Below, one piece after another: positions 37,073 through 49,800 of a stretch of 64,000 nucleotides of DNA (positions are counted from its first letter, which is position 1; each line of letters opens with the position of its first letter). A program made the translations under genes and the position numbers. The notes under the pieces were generated by a model, which was given only the letters and a program-made list of their open reading frames with translations, was not told the DNA's origin and searched no databases. This stretch comes from Stercorarius parasiticus. Lineage: Eukaryota; Chordata; Aves; Charadriiformes; Stercorariidae. Where the stretch lies: assembly GCA_013396915.1 (NCBI GenBank), contig VWZL01000320.1, positions 207,048 through 271,047 on the forward strand, given 5' to 3'.

Positions 37073-40000
37073 TATTTCTGTATTTCTCCTCTATATCTAT
37101 AACATGGCTGTGCTATTAGTTCTGCATTCATAATAGTATATCCTGGTCTCATACACTGTTTTCCCTTGTTAGAGCTATATAGGACAACTTACAGAAGGTA
37201 CCACTATTGATGTTCTTTTTGCATGGATGAAGAACTTTGGCATTACATTTCTTAGAAACTATGTTTTATGTATATGAACTCACGGTCATCTGTGCTCTTC
37301 ACAATTGCTCTGCCCAGTACATTGATCGAATCTGTAGGAAAATGTAACATCTTCTATTAAAGCAACTGGTACAGCTGGGGAAAAATAAATTACTTCAGAG
37401 AAGTCCTTCTTTAGGCTGACAGTGAACAAGCCGACTGAATAAATCTGATGTTTGTTTAGAGAAAGTTTTGCATTTAGTTGAATTTACATAATAGGAATAT
37501 AAGTTATTGTAATTTCCTATATCCACAGTTTCAGAGCCTGGGATAAAGAATAAAAGAATTTAATACACATGTACACAACTTCTAAGAGATCTTCAGGCAT
37601 TTAGGCCCTAAATAATTTCTAATGTCTGTGAAATACAGGTACCCAAGTACCAAGGTACAGAACTAGCTGAGATCACTTAGGTTATTATTTTGGCTAATAT
37701 ATAGAAAAACTTAGAGTTATTTCCATATGCTCAAAATCTGAATTTGATCCTTCACCTCAAAACTACTTGAAAATTCTTTCTTGGGGATGATTTTTAGGGG
37801 ATAAATGATTAATAAATCAAGATGCTAAGCACTACCAGCTCCTACAAAGGTTAAAAGTGCCTCAGTGCTATACCTCCTAGCCGAAAGTGTCAATTATTCC
37901 ACTTCAAGGCTTCTGCTTTATTGCTGTGTTTTAAACAATACTGGACTTTTATTGCTTTTGGCGAGCAGTGAACATGTCTTTGATATAGCACAGTCCCTAA
38001 TTTTGCACACAAAAGGGATTTTGACATGAAAACTGTAAAATCTTTGGATCAGTCCTTAGGAAAACCAGAGGAGTATTAGGCTTTTATTTTTTTGTTTTCT
38101 TTACCAATTATATATCTAAATTCTTCCATGAAGGATGTCTTGACAGAACAGAACAGATAAGAAAGATTCATTCTCTGTATGGTGGTAGGAGATTATAAAA
38201 TACCTTAGTAACAGAGTTTAGAACCACAAAAACATATCCTTTATTAACAGTGGGGAAGTAGTGTTTTCTCCTTTCATTCACAAACTGATGATCTTCAAGA
38301 AACAGACTTTTTGAGAAATGTAGAAGAAAAGTGAAATCGTCTTAAAAATTCTGCAGAGATAGTTCCTGACAAAGTTCAAACACTGATGGGTAGCACTTTC
38401 TTAACTGTGGCCCAAGAGTCACTGTTCTGTGGTCTGCAGCTCATGATCAGAATAATGTCTAGAAGCTTTTTAAATCATATTTTATGTTAGGGAAGCAGAT
38501 AAGAGAATATGATGATGCATGGAAAAAATTTTTAGTTAACAGCCTGTTGATTTAACATTTGGTGAACTGCTGTTTCGAAGCATGTCTTAGTCTTTTTCTA
38601 ATCTATTAGATTAAAGGAGTTTTGCTTTATTTCATTACAAATAAAATGCTATTTTATTACTCTAGTAACACCACTGTTTTGGAGTTAGTCTTATAAATAA
38701 GATCAGAAGCCTATTATGCTTATTACAATATAATCAAAATAAATAGAGAGAACTCTTTCCCCAAAAAGTTTAAAATAGGGAATGACAAATATTTTGGTGC
38801 AATGCTGAAGAACATGTGTTTTGGTATGGAGGCACACGAGTATGAGACAAACCATGCACAATCACCTTGAATTTACTGAGGGTTAAGGAAGTACTAATGA
38901 TTGGGCACCACACATAAGTAATCCTTTAAGTCTCCATATCATGGAACACTGGTTGGTGACTTTAGTTAGGGACATGTCTGTTCTTCAGCATGCTTGTGAA
39001 CCCAAATAAAACCAAAGGACATCTTTGAGTAGAGAGAAATTGTGAAGCCCATACTATTTAATATAGTTTAGAAAATTGTGTTTCTCCACATGCCCCCAAA
39101 CTAGATGAGTGAAATAAGAACAAGGAGGAAAACTGAACTGCACAAAAGGCAGCCCTGCTTCTGAAAAAAGAAACAGCTTAACACTCAGCAGAAGTGCTGG
39201 AAATCACGTTCTTTGGAACAAATCTCTCTTTGTTCCTTGATGTAGGAAGGAGACTGTTGCTGTGTCCTTCCCTTTGTATAAAACCGAGGGGGCCTAACGA
39301 GGTGCTAATCAAAGCTAAGGAGGGATTGATCAAGTGCAGAAAGGTAAGTGACAGATGGCTGAGAAATAGTAGCATGATGAGGGGGTGCATGCAGGTTCCT
39401 CCTCCCCCAAGCAATCTGAAGACATGTTCTGTTAGGTCTGTGACTTGTTCAAACATCTTACAGTGATCAGATATTGTATCAGACCAGAATGCCAAGGGAG
39501 GTCGGATACGTGTACCAACAGGGGTCAGAGAGGTGTGCCTAGGCAGAGAGAGGAAGAATGCAAACGTGAAATGGGGTCAACATGGAACAGCTGCCAGAGG
39601 ACGGAACAAATGTTCCAATACTATTCCTGTTTCACTTACACACATTTAAAAGGAAAATTAATATATTTTGAAATACTATATCCAGAGTAGTTTTGAGGGG
39701 GGAAGTGGGAGAAAAGAGCAGTCTTGTTCAGAGTAAAATCAGAAATATCAAGTTAAGGATATGCATAGTCATGCACCCTTATTGGTTTCATATCTGTTAA
39801 AGCACGTGTCCTGTGACTTCCCTGCTTGAAGGAATTAAACATTTTTTTTGAACTCACACAGCCATTTAAATTTCTTATGATTCGAGCCTGCAAATATTAT
39901 GTTGCCATGGATGCTAGCCTCAGACACTCCAGCAGTTTTTCAGTGCAATTGCAACAAAAGCATGAAAGAGAAGTGATTATTTAATCATCATTTTGCTCAA

Positions 40001-43000
40001 AGAAGAGTCTGTCTGTGGCAGGTACAGACCTAGTCACTCAGTTGTTCTCTCCAGCAACAGGAGCAGTGCTAGGCTGTTGAGAAGAGGTGTAAATTCCAAA
40101 GAAGAGGTGAGGGTCAAGACTGACATCCGGTTTTTTTTTCAAAGTCCAGGTCATTAATGGGAAAAAAATTAAGCATGCTAAACCCCTGTTTAAAGGATTT
40201 AATATATTAGTAAAACAACAAAAACAAAAAATAAGATGGAAAGAGAAGTGGCAAGCCACCCAGCTCTGTGTAAACCTCTTATAAGGTGCTAGATTTAGAT
40301 GCAGAAACGATATGCAAAGCCACAAAGGGCTTTTCAAAATCTTGGTCTATATTTCAAAGACAGAGGAAGGTAAAGGCCTTACCCAAATTCCGCTCAGGTT
40401 ATTGGAAAGTCTTATGTTTACTTTGATGAGGTTGGATCTAGCCTTAAAAACCAAGCTGGTTTTCTCATATTGCATGACAAATGTTGCTAAAGAGAAAGGA
40501 AAAGTACAGATAGACTGCGGTGTGTAGGCTATGCCTGGCCAGCTGACGTGGAATATATTGCTGATGATGGTCCTGGGCAGACAGTTGATTTGCACGGCTG
40601 AAAGTTATTAGATCTCAACTAGCCTACAAAAAATCAAAAATATCTGAGGTAAGAGTTTGGGGCCAGCATAGACTGATGCTCTTGGATCGTTGTGGTTCTT
40701 GCCCCAGGCATTAGAGGATTTGTCTTTTAAAAGATTCTGGAAAATAAAGATGTATTCCTCCAGAGAGCATCTGAAATAAGAGTAATCTGGGATCTTTTTA
40801 ACCAGCTGCATTTGCCCCAGAGATACTCTCACTGGAGTTGAAGCCTGTCATCTAGCTCAGGGCCTAGCTAAGAAGCTTAATTAGACTTCTGGAGGGCAGC
40901 TATGGCTTCTTTGCCTATTTTGACTATGCAGGTGTCCCAACAAGTTGTTACTGGATTCAGGAGGCTACATGTGCTAGCTGTTGCTGTTGTTTGTCCCTCC
41001 CAAGTCTGGTATGACCGGCTTCTCCCTCTGCTGGGAAGCCTGCTTCCCCTCTCACCCAGGTTTCCTCCTCAACTCCACCCACTTCTGCACAACCTTTCCT
41101 TTCCCATGAGCAAAGCAATCTGACTCAATGCTGCTTCTGTTGAACAGAAAGTAAAATCAAATGGTTTCAAATTTTATTTTATCTGGAGACACAGCAATTA
41201 AAGGTTGACTTTAAAAAAACAAACAAAACCAACCTTTTTAAAGCATATCTATCTAGTATAATAGTAATTTTTTTTTTTAAAAATCCAGTGCCTTTCGTAT
41301 TGTTGAGCCAAGCATGAAAAAAGCTTGACCGTTGAAAACTTTCACAGTTGAAAGATGCAATGAAAAATACAGCATTTTTTCTTTATTTAGAATTGTATCT
41401 TCCCTAGATAGTCTCCATTTCAGGAAAATAAATAGGATGTTTCTGTTTTCTAACATGAGCTGTTGGATGAGAAGAAGGATCATGACCATGGTTAGGACTA
41501 ATTGGCAGGAAAGCAGATAGTTTTGAAAGACAGATAGTCTGGAAGAAGAGTCCCAAGTTAATAGAAAAGAGGCATTCTAGCAGAGGGAAATGAGACAATC
41601 TAATGACCAACGAGTAGAGGAATAGTTGAAAAATATGTTTAAGAGCTCAGAAGAAGGGTGGGGCTGGGTGAACTGGTGGGAGAAAAATCTTATGTTATCA
41701 GCCAAAAAGAAAACTTTGAAGTTACCTTCAAAAGCTGTTTCCAATGTTTCCTTTTTCTTATTATCAGCAAGTCTTGGTGGAAAAGAAACATGAACTTTTT
41801 AATTGGGAGAGAGTGAAATAGATAGCCTGATATCATTTCTACAAAGGATGACTGCAGTATAATACTGCTACAGGCAATAGTAAGGCTAATGTCTTTAAGC
41901 AAGCTAAATCACGAAATGTTTATCTAGCTTTCAAGACCCCCACAACTATCCTCGTTTCTTTTTGTGATTTCTCTTTTACCATTCCTTTTCCTCAGATGTC
42001 CTGTTGATGTTTTTAGGGTTGCCTTTAATGTTCTCCCAAAGGAAATAGCTGAAAGATCCAATATGGTTTTTTTCTTTAGAAGCCAAGAATATTATAGCTC
42101 TTTCAACATTTTTTGCATGGAAGTAGGAATAAATGACACGTGGAGACTGCTTCATATCACTGTTAACAATTTGATGTTACTTTCCTGAAATACTTTATTT
42201 ATATGAGAATTAAGTTTTAAATAAAGATATATCTCTTAAAAAGGGTATTTATGTGTGATATTCACTATTTGCCAACAGCTGTAGATTGTGAACCTTGGAA
42301 CATATTTAAATCATGCTACTAGAGCCATAGGTACTACTTGGTTTCTCTAAGCTTGCTTTGCATCTGATTGGCAAAGTTCCAGTCTGTTTTCAAAAGCAAA
42401 AGCCCAATAAAAAAAAAATAAAATGTAAGGAACATTGTTTTGATTTCACTTCTTTCTGATGTTCTAGGGCCAGTTACACACACATGTTAAGAAACAGTTG
42501 AATAGATACACAAGAGTATGTTGATGACAAAATAGGTAAGAAGTTTGCTTTCCTGGTCAATCCCTCAGCAGTCAGTAATATACCCAGGGGACAGGTTCAT
42601 TACATGTGAATTTGATCAAGCTGCTGTTAAAGTTGGATTCTGGACAAACTGAACCGCTTGTTGAGTGAACCGCTCAACATCAAAGAGAAGCTTACACATT
42701 ATGCTATTTTCTCAGCTCTACCTAATCTCTTTATTCAGAGGTATAACCTTATTTATATGTATTCAAACCCAAATAGGAAAATGAAATTGTCAACAACAAA
42801 ACTGAAATGTTTTCCCCAGTTAAAATGTGTAAAAATGCCTGGTTTATTTCTTTTCTGAAATCTTATGTTCGTTATTCTCAAAATGCTAGTTTCTTCTTTA
42901 TGGTTTGGTGGGTTTTTTCTCCTCTCATTTCACCAGCAGAATATTTGACAGATTGGACCTGGATAATGACCGTCCCAAGACAGCCTAGATCACTGTGATG

Positions 43001-44426
43001 GTACCACATTTCACTAATAACTAGTGTACTAATATTAACAGATGTAATAGACAGAACACTCATGTTGCAAAATATATTTGAGAAACAAGGCAAATAACCA
43101 CAATCTGAGTTTCATATTTGTATACAAAGACACAAGCCGGTTATTTTAGTCATGTTGTTCTCACTGTGGTGAGTATAATGTAGATGTATTCTGAAAATTC
43201 AATGTTTTTACTGACATTATAAAGATCTGTCTTTCTAGGACTCTGGTGATATAGTTCTTTGTGTTGTAGTAAATTTAGCCTTCACTTAACTTTTGTCAAA
43301 TTTGAGGAAAACTTGTCCATTCTTCTGACCATTCTTCAGAGGAGCTGCGTGAAAGTACAAGATGCTTTCAGTAGTTAATTGCTTTAGCCCTTGTCTTTGA
43401 TTGCAATGAGGGCGAGTTGCCATCCTGATTATACATAACAACCGTAGTTTAGCTTACAGATTCAATCAAGTTTTGTCCCTCCAAACCCTCAAGGTTGTGC
43501 TAGGCTGGTTCTTACCCTCCTACTATCTGTGAGTGAAAGGACTTCTGTCTGTGGATAGGAAAACTGGATTTTTATAGTATCACTGAAGTTAACTCTGAAT
43601 AGAAATGCTTTACATGGCTTGTGTGGTGATTTGCCAAACTAAGGGCTCTTTTCTGATGGGAAAAGTGCTTCATTGTCTGCTTTAACATGTGATGGTTATT
43701 TCAGTTATGCAGCACTACAGTACACTACTGTAACAAACTTGAAGCTTTAACGGTGGCTGTGCTGATGCCTAACAGCTTGTTATTGCCCATACGTCTCACT
43801 GCTGTAGGTGACTGTATAAGTAGGGAGAAGAAAGTAAATGAATATTTGGCAAAAAGTTTTTGAAACATTGCACTGGAATGAATTCTTGCACCTCAGGTTC
43901 TCAAAATAGTATTCATTTATAAATGCACATATATGGTACCCTGCTACAGCCATTACCTTTCCTGTTCTGTGGAGGATTAAAACTGAATGACCTGGGACTG
44001 GTATCACCATAAGCAAAATGAAAAGTCGAGTTCACCTAGTAGAAAAGGTAAAGGAATATAAGGCTTTGTCACTGAGAACAGTGAAAGGACCTGAGTGATA
44101 GTGCTTTAACTCATTTCAGTTCCCCCCATTTCAGAGGAACAAGAAGCAGTAGAAATATATGAGAAATACATAGAAAGCTAGGAAGCTGCTTCCACTTTAA
44201 GCACTGATTCTTTAAGAATTAAGGTATGGATTTTGAAGACATTCAATAGAATCATCATATTATCAGTAGAACTTATACACAAGGTGCTTTCGAAATCTCA
44301 CTGGGATTTGGACACATAAATATATTTTGAAATTCAGTGAGTTCCCAAATGGTGAGTCCAAGTTTCTGTGAGACTAATTCTTTAAAAAAAAAAGTCAAAG
44401 TGCTGTCTTTTCTGTCTTTGAAGGGA

Positions 44427-44455
44427 GTTTTTTCTTTTTTCTTTTTTTTTTTTCT
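44427..44455. repeat. T-rich low-complexity tract
   Basis: Almost uninterrupted T with two C breaks. No transposon signature was seen around it. Confidence 0.8.
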
Positions 44456-45066
44456 GTTGGAAATGTATATAACAACACTAAAATTGATTAGCTAAAAATA
44501 ATGCAATAGTGCACTTTGATAGCTTGAAATTCTCTTTGTTTGCAAACAGGAAAATTATTAAAATCACTGTGTACTGTTCTAGAGTACTTATTCGATTTCA
44601 AAGTTTGGAGACCAGTGGTTAAGTTAATAAATCCTAGCTAAATTGATAAATCCTTGTACTTATTTCATGATGATGATTAAACCCTATTTCATATACATTT
44701 CCAGGACAAGTTGGCAGAGGGCTGCTCTGCCTCACTGTTTGCATCTTTGAAATGGCTATGTCTGACTTACTGTGAGCTTTAACACTCTTAGGAAATCAAC
44801 CAGCACATGGTGACCTTCACAGCCTAAAAATTAAATAGAAATCAAAGAAATAGCCTTGCTTAAGCTGAAGGCTTTTAATAAAATTTAGCTTTCTGGTATT
44901 CACAAAATACATTATTATTCTGCAATATATTGGGCTTTTACTGGCGAGCCACAATGCTCAGTCCTTCATTTGTACACGCTGAACATCAAATGCTTAATTG
45001 ACTCAACCAAAAGACTGGGTTTCTATCTGAGGTGAAAATGAGTTCTTAAGTTTCCTGAGGCCAAAT

Positions 45067-45247
45067 TCATTGCATCCAGATTTCACTGCTTAGACTTAGC
45101 AGCCGGTGCAGTGTGTTGTAGCCCCCAGTTTCTTCTATATATAAAAGAGAGAAATGCCTGGAGGGGTAATGCAGCTCTTGGGTGAGCTGTCTCAAGGCTC
45201 CTGCGTGAATAAACATCCTAAGGGGACCACACTCCGAAGATGGCTGC
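45067..45247 (-). other. Candidate terminal exon, minus strand (acceptor plus stop)
   Basis: A good acceptor (cattcgacttattttcag) is followed on the minus strand by one base of a split codon and then an open frame that begins QPSSECGPLRMF and ends in a stop at 45,067-45,069. No donor is visible inside it. It lies downstream of the confident exon at 52.4 kb on the same strand, but the phases do not match directly, so further exons would be needed between them. Random occurrence is quite possible. Confidence 0.13.
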
Positions 45248-45604
45248 CTGAAAATAAGTCGAATGAAACTGATACTTTTCCACATTACTTACAAGTAAAT
45301 CCTTTAAAATTTTTTCAGTGAAGTTTTAAATGGTTCAAGTCGTCACATTCCTTCAGATGACTTTTTGAAGTTGGATCAGGTTTTTCCTAGATGTGGAAAT
45401 ATCTGGTTGCTAGAAATACTTAGCTATACACATTTTCTTTGATATAGAAGTGACAGTAACCGTACGTCACCATTCACTGCATTTAGTTTATTCTACATGT
45501 TGAAATGATTAAATAGGATCCACTCTTTGGGCTTAGGTAGAACAGCTTGAGGACAACTCCCACAGTCTCAGAATGGTTGTCTCTTTCAACAATTTTTACT
45601 GAGC

Positions 45605-45676
45605 ATGTGTGTATATGTATGTATAAACATATACACATACATAGATGTATATACACACATGTGTTCATATATATGA
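45605..45676. repeat. (TATG/CATA)n microsatellite
   Basis: GTGTATATGTATGTATAAAC, ATATACACATACATAGATG and TATACACACATGTG form an imperfect, self-complementary TA/TG simple repeat. Confidence 0.85.
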
Positions 45677-46435
45677 AATCAAAATACAGCGCAGAATGCC
45701 TAATTTCTCTGCATTTGTACAGCTCTAGCCTTAGAATTCAGGTTAGCAACTGTTTATGAAAGATTCCCGTGATTATATGAAGCAGTGGAAAAATACAGCG
45801 AAACTGAATTGTTTGTAAGGAAATGGAAAGAGGATTTAAATTTATAAATTCCAGCTTGCTAAAATGTACCCGATGTTGTCTAAAGAGCTTAGATTGAAAT
45901 TATATATTCCTGTAGCTACTTAAAACTGTAGATGAGAGTTTTGCTATATTTAGTAATGCATAAGGTTTTATTTTTTATGCTTGCATGCTAGAGTTTGGCT
46001 AAATAGGTGAAATTCAGAATGATCATCTTAGGCTACAAGGATATCTGGCAGAGAAATGATGGCTGAATAGGTTCAGCAATGCCTGTGATAAAATTTGATG
46101 ACTTTTCCGTAACACTTGCCCCATACTTCCAATGTTGCAGGCTAAAGTCATGGCAGAGTTCTTTGCTTCCCACTTCCTTGAGGAAGGGTTAATGCATCTT
46201 AGCAGCGGAGCTCGTTTTGTTGTTGTTCCAGCCAGCAGGAGTGGACTCACATGCTGCAGACAAAGAGCAGAACTGGCAGTCACCACTCTGCACCTTACAA
46301 ACCCAAGTAGAAAGTGGGAAGAACAGTTTTGTGAAACAGGTAACACATACAGAAAAACTGAGACTCCTTGAGACACTTTTATGGAGCCTTAAAGGACTCA
46401 GGTCATGATGCTTTAATTTAGGAGTCATTCTGCTA

Positions 46436-46868
46436 TTCATAGAATCATAGAATGGTTCCGGTTGGAAGGGACCTTAAAGATTATCTAGTTCCAACCCCCC
46501 TGCTATGGGCAGGGACACCTCCCACTAGACCAGGTTGCTCAAAGCCCCATCCAGCCTGGCCTTGAACACCTCCAGAGATGGGGCATCCACAGCTTCTCAG
46601 GGCAACCTGTTCCACTGTCTCACCACCTGACAGTAAAGAGTTTCTTCCTGATATCTCATCTAAATCTCCCCTCTTCCAGTTTGAAACCATTCCCCCTCAT
46701 CCTGTTGCTACACTACCTGATACAGAGTCCCTCCACATCTTTCCTGTAGGCCCCCTTGAAGTACTGGAAGGGGCTATAAGGTCTCCCTGGAGCCTTCTCT
46801 TCTCCAGGCTGAACAACCCCAACTCTCTCACCATGTGTTCATAGGAGAGGTGCTCATGGTCTGACCTA
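46436..46868 (-). mobile_element. CR1 LINE 3' end fragment
   Basis: The plus strand begins with two tail octamers (TCATAGAATCATAGAATGG), then CGGTTGGAAGGGACC and CACTAGACCAGGTTGCTC, and runs about 430 bp into ORF2. On the minus strand the ORF2 C-terminal motif HLSYEHMVRELGLFSLEKRR is readable at about 46,780-46,860. The frame is then lost to a shift before the KLEEGRF-like region. The copy is inactive and 5' truncated. Confidence 0.95.
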
Positions 46869-49800
46869 AGCATCTCCACTGTGAGCAGCAGCTGAGGAGG
46901 GATCATTAATTTCTAACTTTTTCTGTAATTTTTGCATAGAGCTGTATGACATGTGAACAAGTGAGGAAAATATTATTCCAGAGCTATGTATATTGTGTAC
47001 ACTGTGTTGTTATAAAGTCATTTGTCATTAAAGTATTTGATGATGACTCTGTGTCTGACAATGATATAGTAGATTTTGTCCAAAGAACACGTACTCACAA
47101 GACAGCAGTGCTTGCTGTTTATATTTTATATTTCATCATTCTTATTATCAATGCATGTGTTTGCAATTGAAAAGTGCAAGTCTAAAGACATGGTTTTACT
47201 TTTCTTATTTAGGCAAAACTTCACTGTTTTCCTACTTTACTGATCAATTTGGCTAAAAATTGCAGGGTTTGTATATACATTCAAACATACATCTTTCTGA
47301 CTTATTTTTCTACAATTGGAAGTAGTTGACATGGCAATAGTTGAAAGAAAAGAGAAGTCCCTGGTTGTTTTATGTTGTTTATTTCAAGATAACTTGAATC
47401 GGATTTTCATAACGTGTCAGACTCTTTGTCTTCATACATTCAGTGTGATTCAATTACATTTAATAGGAAACTGACACTAATTTAGGCACTGCAGAACACT
47501 TTTACTAACTTGCAAGCACTTCTCCAGAAGGTTGCACATCTGCCATAGGTTCTGTTCTGTACCAACTTGTCCTGTGAAAACAAATATATCCAATACCATG
47601 GGATACTCCATTGGTGTTGGTTGCCTACGTGTAGCAACTGAATTGAGACTTGCTCCACATGTAGAACAGACTAATTAATTCACATTCTGTGTTTGGTCCT
47701 CAAAGAAAAAAGACCTGAGGCACTCAGAGTGAGAAATTAGAGACATTTTTTCTTAAGCTCAAACCTGAGCTAAGAAGTCCTGCATTAGCACAAAAAGGAT
47801 TTGCCTGAGTTTGTCTATATATACCTTCCTGCCCCTCTAGCCATTAAGGCTGGCTGGGGGTACCAGGATAATCCGTGGAGACTCCAAGGGAATTTGGAGT
47901 TACAACAGCTGGGAGATCAAGGGTGCAAGGTAACCATCTCACAGTGTGGAAGTGAGCATTTTTACTTCCAGTCTGTGCTGGTCCCCAGTTATAAGCAAAT
48001 ACAGTGTGCATTGTTGGGATGACAAACAGCAAGAGCATTGAATATACCGCAGGGAACTTCAAAATTACTGAACAGAATCTTTTCTTTTTTAACTTTTAAT
48101 AAGAGAAATGTGGGCTTTTTTTTTTTTTTAATAATAAATCTGTAGACAGTTCTAGAAGAGCTTGTCACGGAGACAAAAGGTGCATGACTTCTGTCATTCT
48201 CTATTTCCCACTTCCTAGTTGTTTTCCTCTTCAGCCATACGGAATAGGTTAAAATTATAATGGGAAGAGTCTGCTAAGAAGTAACTTAGCAAAATTGTTT
48301 AATAGAAAGCTTGTGCCTTGTGCATTTCTCCTTAAAGAACTGAAGAAGAATTGTTTTATCAGTGATTTTTTTGAGATAATCCTCCACATGCAGATACCAG
48401 GGATGTATTCTTTTTGCATGTCTTCAATTCGTTATGTTTGTACCTAACCTATATGAATAAATTTTAGACAGGACTTAACTGTGGGGTTTTTTTCCTATTG
48501 GGAGCGAAAACCAGAAGTCCAATCTTTTTGTTTGTGAATGATGGGAAGAAATATATATTTTTTGTTACATTATATTTAAATTCCAAAGCAGTGGAACTTC
48601 AGAGTATAACAAGTATGTCTTTTTTTTTTTAAAAGCTAAAAAATTAAAATACCTTCCTATTATCTCCCCTTCCATTCTCATAGTCAGCTGTTGAGTTTAG
48701 GAAAAAAAACTTTCAATGCAAATTTCAATCTCTTTTCCCCATGTATAAAATTATAATTTTCCAAAAAGTTATTTCATTTTGAAAAACCTACTTAGAAAAC
48801 AATAAATCAAAACTGGAGTAAAAAACTTGACAACAGAAAGCTGAGTATGGTATCCAAAATTCAAAATTATGTGTTTTAAAATGCATGCATGCACAAAAAC
48901 TGATGATAAAGGTTTTTAGGAAGGTTCCAATTTTGTAGAGGCCTTCCTCAGTCTACCAATTAATCAGCATGAAGAGTTTCAACAGATCCTTTTTGGGGAA
49001 TAAATAGAAAATGAGCGGCAGTTAAATTACCTGAATATACCCCAAACAGAGGGACGCAGGTTTGACCATGGTTTGTTAATGTTTCCCGTCCACAGTGAGC
49101 GTATGGAAGGCTGTTTCCTCCAAATGACAAAACTGCTACCTGAATCCTAAACATGACATGTCGCATCTAGGTATTTCCATTTCCACAGGTAAAATCTTTA
49201 GCCTCCCTGAATATTTTTGCTGAGCACATGTTCTCAGCCCCTGAACTATGAAGGCTTTTTGCCTCGCACCAAAGTCCCGTCAGGATTCACAAGGGAGGCA
49301 GGAGAACACGTACCTTGTTCTCCAGCTGCAGTGAAGCACAGCCTCAGAGCACACTTAGACCCTTTTTTTTTCTCCCCTCTCCCTGCAGGATGACCAGGGT
49401 AAGGAAGAGGAGCTCTGCTTTTCCTCGGGAGCCTTGTAATTAAAGCGCGCCTCTGGGAGACAGGAGATCTAACTTCAAAGCCCTTCACTGCCCCATATTT
49501 ACCACATTCCAGGAAAGTGCCAGAATTTTCTGGGCTGGAAGCCCTCTTAATCCTTCCTGTGCCATCTTTCACACTTTGCATAAAATTATTAAGTGTGCAT
49601 TTGAACAGGGCCTGGAGTGAGTTTCGGGCTTGTTTTACCTGGGTACTTCAGAATCCTGGGCATGTTTCTCTCCGACTCTCCCTTGCTCTATTTTCCTTTG
49701 CATTAAATTAGGCTATGCAAAGTGGGTGATCTTTCAAAGGAGAAGCTGTAAGACATCAATACCAAAATACTTTATATCTCCCAGCCAGGATCCCATTAGA

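Larger units (their letters stand above)
37073..46435. other. Unique non-coding DNA
   Basis: No gene or transposon is recognised apart from microsatellites and the weak minus-strand candidate at 45.1 kb. Confidence 0.55.
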
